64,000 bases of DNA, from the NCBI GenBank assembly GCA_903813345.2, contig CAIIXF020000005.1, positions 11,537,375-11,601,374 of the forward strand, read 5' to 3'. The stretch comes from Owenia fusiformis (taxonomy: Eukaryota > Annelida > Polychaeta > Sabellida > Oweniidae). The position numbers were made by a program, and so were the translations under genes. The notes beneath the pieces were generated by a model. That model was not told the DNA's origin and did not search any database. It saw only the letters and a program-made list of their open reading frames with translations. How positions within the stretch are numbered: the first letter of the stretch is position 1; every line of letters starts with the position of its first letter. Of this stretch, positions 35,096 to 48,800 are shown in pieces.

Positions 35096-35804
35096 ATACT
35101 GTAATGTTGATAAATAATAACTTGAAGTGAAGTAATTTTTTGATGATTCATATTTAATTGTTTAATTGTGTTCACACTACAAATGATTATATATAATTAT
35201 CAGCTCACGTTACTGTACATGTACATTCAGACTGAAAGAAATTTCATCATCAGGCCAATTTGTCCAAAGAGTAAATTAATCAAGTTTCAATAAACCATGA
35301 TTGTATTTAGAAAAAAAATTGATTGTTCTGATTTCAAAATTGCTAAAATGTCCAACAATTAGCATGTACATGTAAATTCCTTCTAGCAGTTCCAGTTCTC
35401 TCCCCTGCATTTGATCAATCAGATACTCCACCTTGTTGACAACCTAAATTACATGCCACCCTGTTGAATATTTTTGAGCCAAAAGATGACTTGTGTAAAT
35501 TTTTCTACCAAAACAGGTAAATAAAATTTAGCACCCTGTTCAGAACAACATCTGGGAGAACACCGAGTATACAGACCGTTCCAATTAACCATGCCACCTT
35601 TTGGCAGATCAATAAAGCTATCATATCTTCGCTAGATTGATGATGTCATAGATTGTAGGTAGCAATCTGTCCAAGCAAAAATAGGCTTAGAAAAATAGAA
35701 CTTATACTGATTATTTTGAAAAAGTACAACCAATGGCTGAAAGGGATCATCAATCTACCCAATATATCCATAGCTTCCTTGATGTACCAAGAGGTGGCAC
35801 AGGG

Positions 35805-35810
35805 TTTATT
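35805..35810 (-). terminator. DUSP11 polyadenylation signal
   Basis: AATAAA on the minus strand, 55 nt after the DUSP11 stop codon. Confidence 0.55.
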
Positions 35811-35864
35811 GGAAAGTTCTATTGGTTCAAAATTTTTTTCAAAGATGTTTACTTGGGGGTAGCC

Positions 35865-38800
35865 TCACTGTGTGTAACCTGTTTGATCCGATCCATGAGA
35901 TATTGATTCTTCGTCACCATAGCAATCATTAATACCAGCTCCATTGTAACCATTACTATGGTAACTAGTGTCAGCCGTCCAGTCATATGCACCATTATTC
36001 CATTGATTGGCACCATATTGGAAATTCCAGCCTTGATGTTCATAATGCTGATTCATGGTGTAACCACCGCCATACCTACTATTTCCCCCATCATAATACC
36101 CGTCATACCCATAACCATTATGCCTCTTAGTCCGCCAATTTCTATCATCATTACTTCTATCATTACACTGGTCTCTAATTGGTTCTCTGGGTCTTAAATT
36201 ATCCTCGTCTCTAAAATTGTCTCTTGGGTTTCTAAAATCATCACTGCGATTTCTAAAATTGTGCCTATGATTTCTATAATCATCCCTGTCATTTCTAAAA
36301 TTGTCTCTAGGGTTTCTAAAATTATCCCTGTGGTTTCTAAAATTATCCCTGTCATTTCTAAAATTATCCCTGTGGTTTCTATAATCCCTACTGTTTCTCT
36401 CCCAGGGTCTGTTTTGATCAGATGTTTGCTCTTCTGTGTCCTCCCCACCACTTATATCCCTACAAGCAAAGACAATTATAATATACATCTTATAACAACA
36501 GTGGTTACACAACAAAGCCCACATTGAAGAATTTTGTAACTAAATATAACAAGGCATTAACATGCAAAATGTCACCACCTGCCATTTGTTACAGAAATAA
36601 AATGCCGACTGCTGAACTGACCAACCAGTGAAAAGCAACTGCAAAATGCCAAACACTGTCCACAAAAAAATTGAAGACCATAACAATACGTCATCAGTAG
36701 TGGCAGTGACATAATAAAAAATACCTTTCTTGAAATTTATTCAATTATGACCAATCATGAGATTTTCATACCAACAATCAAGAAAATGACATGCCATTGT
36801 TGCCTTCCAACAAGCAGATGAAAAAATTGTTCCATTTTCAGCCTGGTAAAAACATGTCATTAATGCCTTGATCACATTTGCTCCGATCCATCAGGCGGTG
36901 CCCGGCCGATTGAGTGTTTTGTTCAATATCGTTTTCAATTTTGAACAAAATACTCAATCGCTGGGCACCATAGTGAAAATCGGAGCAAATGTGACCAAGG
37001 CATTAGTGTAAACAAGTGTTTGATGTCAGATTGCCAATTTATTTATTTAACTTATTTACAAGTTTATTTAACTTATTTACGGAAGAATATGTGAATGTAC
37101 TTTAGATAACTATCTCACAAAATGACTTTTTCAAATTATCCACTTCATTCATGAAAGATGTTTCTTACTCTAAACTTAATAAACTTACTTGATCCCCATT
37201 TTCAAGTCCTCTAAGTAGTTCTCTCTTTCTAAGTCATGGCCCCTGGCCTTGTTAAATGCTGAAATAATAAACAGACATGAGGTGAGTAAAATATCTCCAA
37301 GTCTAAGATGTAGCCCCTGGTCTTGTTGAAAGTTACATTAATAAGCAGAGATACAGTAAAACCTGTCTAAATGGAACAACTTTGTGTTCCACTTGGGAGG
37401 TGTTCCACTTAAAGAGGTACATTTAACGTAAAGTCAGTTGGTCTTTGGATTCTGAAGTGTTCCACTAACAGAGGTATTCCACTTTAAGAGGTGTTCCATT
37501 TTACAATTTTCGTTGTATAAGATTACTAAAATAAAGTTGCCCTTTTAAAGCTACATACATATGTAGTTACATTAAAGCATAAATAAGTGAAACAAGAATT
37601 AAACTGTTCTAAATAAAAAGACATGCACAGGGTCGTCACTTTTTCAGTTTTTAATGAGCTATGGGCTTTGAAACTTGTAACCCATAATTTTACATGCTAA
37701 AAATATGCCAAAAGCAGCAGGTTAACCTCATATCTTGCAAAATGGCAGACCTAGTGTCAATACTTAAGTAATAAACTCTCTAAGATTAACACAACAACTC
37801 ACTTACCCTCTATAGCCTGGGCAGGTTCGAACTTCATCTTATTAATCATGTACCTGCAATTGCAAAATCATTCAATGAATCTATTTAGATGGGAGACTAT
37901 AAGAAATTTAGTAAATAATATGTGGTATATTAAATAAGAAGAACAATAAAACCCATAAAGGACCTCTGCATCCCATTTATGAAATAGCTAAGCAAAGTCA
38001 TATCAAAAAGACATTTAGTGTGTTTATTTAATTTTGCAAAACAGGGAATCTACAGCCTACTGTAAAATACAAAATTCACACATTTCTAGGGTGCAAAAGA
38101 ACAGTATGGTATATTGAGAACCTAGCACTGTACCTGCATATTAAATAGCCTGTTCTGTTTACTCCATGTGTACAATGCACTGCTATTAAACTGTCTGGAA
38201 CACAATGAAATACATGGATTAAAAGCAAAGACCAAGAATCTTTGGTTCATGATACAACTACATAAGTGAAACCTCTCTAAGTGGCACATCTTTGATACCT
38301 CTAAAAGGTGTTCCACTTGGGTGGTGTTCCACTTTTAGGGGCTAATTTAACATTAAGTCAGTTAGTCTTGTGACTCTGGAAAGCATTCTTCTAACAGAGG
38401 TGTTCCACTTCTGGAGGTGTTCCACTTTACAGGTTTAACTGTATGACCAATGATTTTTGCTGATAAATGTTAGGGACTGAAATCGAATGTCACATAATAT
38501 TTGCACATTTGGATATCCATTTTTATAAAGTTGCATTTTTGTAATTTCCAAAACTTGAAAGTAGTAAATTCTTGTTTGTACATTATGATTTAAGTCTGAT
38601 TGACAAACATTCAACACAAAGATAAAATAGACCAGTTTTGAATCTTACCATTTTCTTTATATTTTTCTAAAAAATCATCCACGACTTTGAAGAATTTTCG
38701 TATAACTGAATTTTTGGGTATTTCATGACCTGCAGTGTTAATCTTTGAGTGTTCAATAGTATGATTCTCTGCCTGCTCATCTCTGATTGTGAACTCCTGA

Positions 38801-41800
38801 AAATTATATATAAAATGAATATATATATTTTATTTCACAACAGCAGTGGAGATGGCACTAAGGGTAAATATGACATATGTTTTATTTTTGATTTTAGATT
38901 TACAAAATATATTTAGACTAAACCTGTAAAACTGTTACTACTATTTTATAAATACATTTTTTATGTAATATTAATTGAATGACTTTTTACAAGGATGTGA
39001 TATAGAGGTACAAGAAAGTTTTCCTAAAGTCATTATTCTTTATCATTTTAAAATGTTTTTACCTTACACTAGTGATACATAATGAAAGATGCCTGTTTCT
39101 GAGTACAAGTAAGTCAAAGGATAAACTAGAAAGTATCCTATGTAAGCTAAAGAGTTATCCAAAGGAAAGCATGATGTATCTGATTTTGCACAGGAAGTTG
39201 TGAGAGCACATATCCTGTTCATTCTACATTCATACATTATTCATAATGTGGTAATCAGATACATTATATCTGGATAAGTACGAGGAGGTGAATATAAGAG
39301 GGAGGGGGTGACTTCCTCCCTATGGCTATGAGCTAAGATGGAAAGCTATATCCTTTAAAATTTCTTTAAAATTCGCCAATATCGCAGTTGTTTGAGCATT
39401 TATTTGTGGTTATTTACCATCGTAGCTTTATTAATTTACATGGTGAAACATTTGGAATCCAGATTCAACTTAGTTTAGCTGAAATCGGAGGTTTATCGAA
39501 AACGAAAGAATTTCGGCAACCATCTTGAATGAAGCTAACTGCAGTTAGAGTCATCCAGCTGTGGAACAGTGCTATTGTTAGTTTTTTTTACAAAACCTGT
39601 TTAATATATCATAATCCAAAAAAATTCCAAGTATGGGATAAACATGATTTAATCATCTCACCTGAGGTTTATAGTATCTGCTAGTGTTTGTCAGGTCTAT
39701 GACGAGTCCCAATCTTTCACCACGTTCTTCAATACACTGAACAAGATCCTTGGGACCAAACCTGAAAAGGATTAATAAGACATAGATGAAGAAACAAGGG
39801 TAGCACAAAAAGCCATGGGAGATTTATGGGATCAGTCAATCCTTATACAGATAAGACACAATTCTATGTTGAAAGATGCCCTGATGTTTAAGACAGAATC
39901 AGACCTGCAAAGAGCAACCTTTCCAAAATGTGTTTCAATTCTAGAATATTTAACTCCTAGTCACTCAGATGCACTATTAGCAATGTAAAAAGTTTACAAA
40001 CTCAGACTTTTGTATATTTTTTGTCATATACTTGATGAAATAAATGCCCCCCACCAAAATAAATCTGGACGAGATCACTATGACGTACAGTTATATGCAC
40101 AAGAGTGCATTTTCTTAAGCTGAATTCATGATTCTATTGTTCTCTAACTATACTGACGTCAACATTTTCATGGTTACAACAATAAGTTTTAATGCTCTGA
40201 CCTGTGAATCAAGGCACCCCAGAATAATTATATTATATTGCAACACGAAGTGTGAAAATGAATCATAAGATTACCTTTCTTCCTCTTCAACCTTGTTACA
40301 AATATTCTGAAAGTAAATGAATATTGCATTTTACATTGTGTTCTGGTATATAATGTGAATATTTTTTTGTATAATGATATAAAAGTATAATTTAATATTG
40401 TAATTTCCAATAATGTAATATTATGTTGTGTTGTAAAGTTTCATAATTTTTATACAAGTTGATATGTCTGATGCCTCAGTCTACAGACACTATATATATA
40501 GTATAACATACGATAATATGTAGTTTAACCACATCTATATGTACTTTTGCCACATCTATATGTAATACCACATCAATATATACTACATGTCGAGAGCAAC
40601 CAGGTGTACCACCTGTCAAAATATTGAAATATTGAGATATTTAAAAAATAAGATTCAGAATAGGACTCCAAGGGAGATGACTACTTGAGATATTATTCTA
40701 GAATTTACCTTTTCTAGGGGAACTTTGCAGGCCAGTATTCTTGTTCCAGGGATCCTCTTACCAACTCTGGAGTATGGCAGCCATCTGGATAAAAAATTAA
40801 TATGAACATAGTATTTTGCTACAGAATTCAGACAATTTTGCAATATCATGATGTAGCTTTGTCAAAAAAATGATTGGGGTGCACTTAAAAAAATTAAATT
40901 GAAATTAGCATAAATTAAAATTGAAATGAATTAAGAAATGTCATGACAACAGTATTCTAACAAAATATTTTGATTTTAAACTATCATTTTACCAAAATAT
41001 GTGATTAAATATCTAAAATGGCCAAAATCACTTAAAAAGTGCTCAGAATGGTGAAAAACTGCATGATTTTGAAAGATTTTTTAGGCAGGGGGGGTTTCAA
41101 ACTGGCTGGAACCCATCGACCCCCCCCCCCCCTGGCTACGGGCCTGCACTAAAAAAATAGCTTACTTCAATGAACTCAGCGTACTATTGCTTTTTAACTA
41201 CATTGACCGATGTTCTCCAGGGAGAGTTTTACTCCATTGAATGAATTAACACAAGTTTTAGCTTACAAGTGAAACATCAATTTTTCTTAAAGTATACTTC
41301 ATAAGTTTTGCTTAAAACTCTGTTACCATGATAACTAGTGTAAAGCCCCATGGGAGTGGAGAAAAAAGTCGAAAGAATGTTGACACCAATCCATGCTAAA
41401 ATGGATAGAATTCTATCTAGCGAAGGTCTAAGCACTGGTAGTATAACTGACCGAAATGAATCCCATCCCCCACTCTGTATAAGGCCTACCAAGAAGAGTG
41501 CAGTGGGGATTTTGGTCAATTCATTTCTACTACCTTGCTGGAGACTCTCTGCTCTCCAGCCAAATTACTTGGCTAGAAGTGATTTCATTTGGAGCACCAT
41601 GCACTAATAAAAAAGTTTGTCCTGGAGAAAAAGGAATTTAAATGCTATTTCAAAAATCGTATTTGAGAATATTTGATCTATTAGGACTGAAATGAATATC
41701 CTTTGTGAGATATTGGATGCTTTCGTCTACACTTAAAAATAACATTTTGGTAAAAAATTGCTATACCTGCATTTGGTATTTTCTGGTACAAAATTAAGTA

Positions 41801-43228
41801 TGAAAGCATGTGTATATTTCTTTGCTTTTTTCAGGAAAGTTTCATTACATTGTCTCCTTTTAGTAAACCTTGAAACAGATCAATGGTAGCTCCTGTGTTG
41901 TCTGGAAACTTTGAAAGAAAATTTGGGAAAATAGAAAGTGTGAAATATCTGAATTTCCTGGAGTTCCCATTGACCTCTTACCAGATATACTAACAGAAGA
42001 CAATGTAATGATACTTTCCAGAAAAAAGCAAGGAAATTAACACATGTCTTAATTCTTTATAGTGTACAAGAAAATAATGTGTGTAGGTATATCCAGCTGC
42101 ACCTTAAAATCATTGGTCTGCAATTTTTAAAACAACTGTTGAATTGAACTTTTCTCGCTATAGCGAATAACATGAATGAAAACATTAAGTGTGAGGGAAT
42201 GGATTTTTCCTTTCAGGATGACACTAAATTCTCTTCCGATTACCTTTCAGAAAAAGTCATGGATGATGATAGGTTTATTGTTGATATGATCATTCATTAG
42301 ATATCTAGATCTATTGTATGACTATGAATTAGGGGTGAAACAAATACTCGAGTATTCGGTTGCAAATAGGTCTGGGGTGATATTCGAATGGCATTTTGTG
42401 GTATTCGAATATTAAACGATTGACTGCACATGCGTACCGATTTAGTCTCCCGCCAAGACAAACCCAATTCTAAGGCAATCCCGATATAGATTACATGGTT
42501 ACTCACCTAAGAGTAAGCAGCTCTTACTTGTAACCTCTGAGCACTGCTGATTAATCCAGTGGCATCCATAAGAGTAAAATACTTGAATATAAAGTTAAGA
42601 ACATTCGTTTGTACGAGAGGCAATGTGCGCCAGGTTCGTTTTTAGGTTCGGTTTTTAGCGCATGCGCTTGGAATAAGTATTTATAATCATTCATAACACA
42701 ACCGTTGCATTGTCTTATCGTCTACAACTTCACTATTAATTGTGAATTCGAATACAATAAAAAAAGTTCTACACTAATAGTCGGCAATCGTTTCTTTACG
42801 TAATTACGCATGGTATGTGTTTTAGAACCATAGTATATTTGGTGTTTCCCGATCACGTATAAAATAAGTTCAGAATTTAATGTTAATAACATAATACGTC
42901 AAAGCAGGTCCGTGAGACAGTGACCAGGCGACTATTCATCAGCCAGCATTCTATTCGTATGGCGTATTTACTTCACATGCTCTTAGAAATCAAACAACTT
43001 ATATTTACTTCCGGGTTTTTAACGAATATTCGGGGCCGAACGGGGATTTGCTGGCCGAATATTCGGTATGAGAATTTACTATTCGATTCAGCCCTATGAA
43101 TGATCATGCCATTCATGGTCAATGAATGATCATGATGATCTGATCTCACGAATAATAATCAGATATTCAAAGTGAGACATATGATCGTAAAAGAACGACA
43201 CTTACCTATCTGGAACCTTCCCTGGCAT
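35865..43228 (-). CDS. DUSP11: RNA 5'-tri/diphosphatase, dual-specificity phosphatase 11
   Basis: Nine exons (minus order): 43206-43228, 40709-40784, 40275-40306, 39662-39761, 38649-38796, 38134-38194, 37807-37853, 37189-37258 and 35865-36459. They join in frame to 383 residues, close to vertebrate DUSP11. DUSP11 (PIR1) removes gamma and beta phosphates from 5'-triphosphate RNA in the nucleus and affects RNA-polymerase III transcripts and innate RNA sensing. The N-terminus WLPYSRVGKRIPGTR is the family signature. LGLVIDLTNTSRYY follows. The active site is HCTHGVNRTG with C134 and R140 (HCx5R), followed by GYLICRYMI and FNKARGHDLERENYLEDL. The last exon is an Arg/Asn/Asp-rich tail of repeated RDNFRN-type heptads, then Tyr/Gly-rich sequence, suggesting RNA contact. 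The tail is repeat-expanded and unlike the vertebrate tail. Confidence 0.95.
36200..36390 (-). repeat. 21-bp coding minisatellite in DUSP11 last exon
   Basis: About nine units of 21 bp each encode a heptad RNxRDNF (x is H, D or P), with decayed copies such as RSDDF and RDDYRN. Length is a multiple of 3, so expansion keeps the frame. Confidence 0.85.
36550..36715 (-). repeat. dispersed sense-biased repeat, copy G (near full length)
   Basis: On the minus strand it runs from TTATGTCACTGCCAC through TTTTTTTGTGGACAGTG and CTGTAACAAATGGCAGGTGG to TTTTGCATGTTAATGCCTTG. It ends about 90 nt before the acceptor of the DUSP11 last exon, in the sense orientation. Confidence 0.8.
36863..37003. mobile_element. 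MITE with ATGCCTTG ends and TA flanks
   Basis: Ends ATGCCTTGATCACATTTGCT and near complement; CACATTTGCTCCGAT arms; TA on both sides. 141 bp, in a DUSP11 intron. Confidence 0.75.
37354..37516. repeat. CAGTAAAACCTGTC-type MITE
   Basis: It starts CAGTAAAACCTGTCTAAATG and contains repeated GTGTTCCACTT words. The right end is decayed. Related copies lie at 38264, 49844 and 59581. Confidence 0.55.
38264..38441. repeat. CAGTAAAACCTGTC-type MITE, second copy
   Basis: AGTGAAACCTCTCTAAGTGG at the left and TTACAGGTTTAACTG at the right form imperfect inverted ends around GTGTTCCACTT repeats. In a DUSP11 intron. Confidence 0.55.
42330..43093. mobile_element. hAT-like element in DUSP11 intron 1
   Basis: The left end TAGGGGTGAAAC and the right end (complement TAGGGCTGAATC) lead into inverted TATTCGG/CCGAATA words. 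CTATGAAT occurs at 42322-42329 and at 43094-43101, overlapping the last bases, which fits an 8-bp duplication. No transposase frame. Confidence 0.7.
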
Positions 43229-45833
43229 ATTAACAATTTTCGGAAGCTTCAAAATCAAGTTCTAAATGGTATCTAACGCTCTAAAATTAAAAAAATTGAG
43301 ATGTTTTTCTTAGGTAATCGTGGACCGGAAGTCAGTTCTATTTCAAATCTCAGTTCGTTCAGTGCGTTCACACCTGCACAATTGCACTAAATGAAATTGC
43401 TTTAGGATGGGTTTCATTTCACTTTCTTTTCCAGCATCAATGAGTATCACAAAATATAATTTATTGTCAAAATGTATCTGGTTCAAATATGTTAGTGTAC
43501 AATCCTAAAAGTACACTACCCTCATACTGTTGTAAACTCCTCATCCTGTGTTGCACATAATGTTGCAAGCATTGACAAGAACTTTCAGAACATGTATCTA
43601 AGATTCTTTTCTTCATCATAGCATGTGTATATTTTCATTCAACATGTTTGGTTTACTTTATCTTGGTTTAACAAATGGCTTCTTTTTTATGTTGTGTCTT
43701 GGGGTGATCCATGTGGATGAATGGAACTTGTGTCACAACCAAGAACATAAATGTGCTATTGATTTTATAATTTTAACGTTTCCAAGTAGTCTATTCATTA
43801 AAACAGTGTTCAATGTTAATCTGATAAAGGGTTGGGTTGTGTTTGATCACTCCTGGAGAGAACTGAAAAATATAATGCAGAATCATCTAGTTGAAAGCCC
43901 ATGGATTATGTTAATGCTCCTTTGGATCTTTACCCAATCCACTTCATTAAACAAAAAAACGGGCAAAAAACAACACTCTCCATAATATCTTAGTTGTTAT
44001 ATTTGTATTATTTATTTGATAATTAATTCAATATACAAGCACACTACCTTGCATGCATAAATATTAGTTTGAACCATATGCTCTTTCTGGATGATCTACA
44101 GTAGACCCCAGTGGTACACCCCAAAAATCAATTAGGATTGAGAAAAGCTAGCATTTAGCATCAACATGCAGCTTGTATCTAACTAGGATTATCTACATCT
44201 AAGTCTTCAAAATCCAGCATTTTTCAGTTTTTTATAAAAATGTTTATCACAATCAAACCATAAATTACATCATGATTGTGCTTTTTATTATTTTGTTTTA
44301 CATAATTATCTGTATATACAAGTAGTTAATTATTTTGTTCCATTATATTAATCTTTGAGAGTAACTAGACAGCCATTTTCAACAATTTCTATTGCTTGAC
44401 TACTGATTTGGCAACTAAACACAACATAAGTGAAATCTGTGTAAGGAAACACAATTGACTGTAACATGGATATATTGTCATAGCAACAAGCAACACTTTT
44501 CACCTTCAAATAAACGCCATCCTCCCGACAGAGGGCAACTGAACTCATTTATCCTTCCTAGAGAATGAAGATATTCTGGTTCTTGGACCCCTGCTGTTGG
44601 AGGATGATAAATTCTTACAAACATTCCATATCTTGAAACCTAAACAATTTCACTATTTACAAAATTACTTGACAAACCATACCTTTATTAACATGTTCAC
44701 ATTTCAAAAAATACCTCATACCTCCCCAAAAGGGGAATTTTAGACTTATGAGTCATTTTAAGTTAAAGAATCAATTTAATGACTCAGATAACCTTTAACT
44801 AGTGTTCTGATTTGTCACCAGATAACTCATGCTTTAAATGACGTACCATATTCTGATAATTACTGATAAATGGATATTTAATACAGATTGAGATAAGTAT
44901 TTCATGTATCGTGAACATTGTCATGTAATTGTATAATTACATCTTTAACCTGTGACTGGGCAACTGGACAGGTCAAGGCTTAGTGTGGTATATTGTCTTA
45001 TTTTTTAGCTTAGTGTGGTATATTGTCTTATTTTTACAATATTCCGTGTTATTACATTGCACTAAGAAGCAGTTGCAACTTACAATCCACTTGAAAGAGT
45101 AAGTGTGACCTTTTCCTTAAAAGTGAAACTTTTGTCCCATCGACTTCCTCTTGTAGCCTCTTTAATACATGCAATACATTTGCTAGGTATTCTTTGGATG
45201 TATAGTAGAGTATAAGCTTATAAACCATTTGAAGCAATATCAAATATATACTATATGACCTGACCTACTGACCCTATACTAGTAATGTGTAAAATAAAAT
45301 GTGTGGATATAATTCTCATAGGCCTACTCCATTGATATAACACTGTATGACAAACATGATCATGTTAATTTCATATTGTCCATGGATATCTCAAGTGACG
45401 GCATTCACTCAACAAATCTCAGTACATACACCATGTCCAAGTTAGTAATCTTATGTGGATTTGAGCAAGTAAATATGGATGTGTTTTGGTATTAAGAAAC
45501 ATTTCCAATCAACGGAAAGTTCAATTTGACGATAACACTCAACACACTGATTAATATACTGTAAAACATGTCATTTTTGCAGAATATTAAGTTATTAGAA
45601 AATGACCAATTAGCCACATCGACAAATTAGTTATTCAACTATGGATGTCAGTTTGAGGAACCATCAATTCAAGATGATATTTGAATATACTGTAAAATGA
45701 AACAGTGAATCGGGAGTGAATCACACATGTTTTACAGTATTCCTGTGTCTTATTTTGACTTTAAGTCGTATCTTGCCCAAGCACCATTCAATCACGTGAA
45801 TGTTTCAATTAAATCATTGGTGTACAGAGCCCT
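43229..45833. other. intergenic region between DUSP11 5' end and WDR1 3' end
   Basis: DUSP11 promoter lies next to 43229; no TATA is evident. A 27-bp duplication (TTAGTGTGGTATATTGTC) lies at 44985-45035. A possible orphan exon is at 44473-44639 (minus). A 120-codon open frame at 43623-43985 looks accidental. Confidence 0.45.
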
Positions 45834-48800
45834 CTAGTGATGTGTTATCTTCCACTTCCTAATACAACTATCCTGACCCACAGAGATGAGGGTGTTACCA
45901 TCCAACCATGCCACCCTGGTGATTTGATTCTGGGGGTGAGCTCCTGGAATGACACAAAGTACAAAATATTATTATTTTGGCTAAGGTAATGCCACTCATG
46001 GGCTATTAGGTCAAGATCATTATTTTAATGAAGGGCAGACTTTCTTCAAGCACCTGACAGTGAAATAGCATCATTATGTCATGATTTTTATTTTATGTGA
46101 AACCGTTATTTAATGCAGCAGCCAAACACATATTCTCCAAGTATCAAAGTACTAAGTCGCAAAATACACTTTTAAAACCCATATTCAGATTAAGCCAGAG
46201 TAAAAGCCTACCTCTGATAGTAATGTGCTTGTTCAGTTGTTCAGTATTCCAGATTTCTAGATTTGTATCAAGTGATCCACTGCCAAGCTTGGTGCCATCT
46301 GGTGTCCATGCTATAGTGTTCACCTTGGCCGTGTGGTAGCCCCACATTGTAGGCTTGCTCTAGATAGTAATAAATCAAAGAAATTATTACACTGCATTTT
46401 ACTCAATACAATGGGAATTTCAATGAATAAAGAAGGTGAGTACAGAAAATCCAAGATCTTGGTGTTAAAAACTTTTCAAGGAGTGGCTGAAGTATTTTTT
46501 ATTGGATGTTTATAACATGACTTTGACATAACAAAAATGTACTGGATTTATACCCAACCAATGTTATGTATTGTGGGAGGGATTTTTTAAATTGAGAGTA
46601 ACTTTTAATTTGGAATATTGTATAAATATAATCATACTACACTTACTTTATAACCTGGCATTTCAAAGAGCGAAACTTTCCTATTGCTATCTGCAGATGC
46701 GAGGTATTGACCATTTGGAGAAAATTTGAGGTCCTGTACACTACCTGTCATCGCTATAGTTTGGGTCTCAGAGAGCGTGTCACCATTCAGACTGTACACA
46801 TGGATGTTCTGGTCCTAAAAGTGTTTAACATAGTTAAATTCCTTAGTAGGTGATTTCTCTGAATTTTAACTGCTAATTGGAAAATGAATTCCTATATACA
46901 TAATAATAGGAAAAGTTCAGCTTTTTTCGATGAAGCAAAAAAGAATTATACATGTTTCATTTGGATACAATTACAATCAAAAACAATTATGTCTAGTTCT
47001 ATATGAGTGTAGCAACTAGCAATGTAATCATTTTGATTGCAATTTTCACTTCAAGACAAATGACATTCATTATCTGTTGCCATAGTGTTTCTATCAAAAT
47101 CCCCTGATTTTTCCCAGACTTTTTCCTGATTCAAGTGTGAAATTCCTTGACAGAATGCATTACTTAATTAACGAAAAATTCAAAATATTGGGGATTCATG
47201 AACTGCATGTATAAATTTGAGTAGTCTTCCCTTAGATTTTTTCATATCATGTATCTTGTGTTCAATTTTCAACGATAGAAAATTTCATGTCAATTAAAAT
47301 TCTCTGACATTTTTCAGAATTAAAAAATTCCTTGATTATTTTAATCCTTTTTTGTGGTAAAACTGAACTTTCATTATTTTTTCAGGTCAGGAATTTTTTC
47401 CTGATTTTCCCCTGACCCAGGTTATATGTGTTTCCATAAAAATGGTAGAGTTTGTTAATATTGTAACTTACAAATGCTCCTCCAGCAACAACTTCTGTCA
47501 GTCCAGGATTAATGGCTACACAAAGAGGTTCAAAATCGACCTTTAAACTGAACACCTTGTTCCCATTCCTCAAGACGGACATCTACAATTAGAATACAGA
47601 GATGTGATATAAACAAGGTTATCTACTGGGAGGGATTAAATTTGACATTCATTTCAAAAGTCACTCAGTAGGATATTTCCAGGGGGATTGAAGCAGGGAT
47701 GTAAAACAGTAATTAGCAAGTTCATTTGTGATAAAAGATTACAAAAGATATATCTGGATTTTCTGTTTCCAAATTATTGTATGAGAACATTACAAAACAC
47801 CAAGTCCAAGTTGCAATAACAAAAGTGTAGATTGTTCAAAACGCTGACACCGTATGTCAACCCTACTTGGAGTTGACATAAAAATCTTATTCTTTATTCC
47901 AGATGATTAAGACAGCAATGCAAGTTTATTTTTTGAAAAAATTACATATAACACATTTCCTTATAATTTTGCATATGTACAATATATTTTCTTAATTTTT
48001 CATGCTTAAAATGTGAAATACATAGTCAGAGTATTCAAGAGTTAAATAAAAAAGTTAAGTAAAGTTTCTCTAAGTAAAATCAATTTTCATCCATGTTTTT
48101 GAGTTCTTTGTAGACCTGGAGTCTTCATGATTTATCAAAAATGTTACAGAATTGACAGTTTGACATACATCATGCACATTAAATTTAAGCCTATTTAATT
48201 GATTCCTTGCTATTTCCACTCGTTTTCAAAATTTAAAACATGATTGCTAGAAAATACACAATGTGAATGTACTTACATGGTTCACACATGCCACCACAGA
48301 CAAACCTCCAGAGGCAACTGACACTTTCCTTGGTTGAGACTCCAAACTTGAGGAATTTGAACTGGAAACACAAAAAATAAATATGGGTTTATAAATAATC
48401 AGATTTTAGATACATAAGACATATGTGATTTACAGAGAGGATCTGAATTTGAAATTGACCAATTGGAGAAATTTCTCAGGGAGTAGCCAGTTCCACTATA
48501 TAAAAGTGGCATTCATTTGGAATTGAGCAGGCATTAGAAACTCCTTCTAGAACAGATGTTCTATTCCCATTAGACATTAGCCTAAATCTGGACCAAATTT
48601 GAATAATAACTTCTATTGAATTTGCTATTTAAGTTATCAAAAATTACATGAAAATGTTTTTGTGCAAAACAATGGCCATTTCAAATTCAGTAGCCATTTT
48701 GAAAATTCTTTCTTAAGCAGAGATCCTATGTCTCTAAGGTATCAACATATAAAACATGAACCAAATTCATTACCACCATTGGAGTAACCAAATAATGGCA

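Larger units (their letters stand above)
31268..35864. other. 3' UTR of TTC31-like gene and convergent intergenic region
   Basis: It contains a long 3' UTR to the AATAAA at 32949, a three-copy repeat (32335-32546), two dispersed-repeat copies (33466-33560 and 34970-35095) and the DUSP11 polyadenylation signal. No exons were found. Confidence 0.5.

Noticed and set aside
35958-36527. Ile/Pro-rich plus-strand frames opposite DUSP11 tail
   Set aside because: Antisense shadows of the RDNFRN coding repeats.
43623-43985. 120-residue open frame on plus strand
   Set aside because: AT-rich, hydrophobic without pattern, no splice partners or recognisable domain; likely chance.
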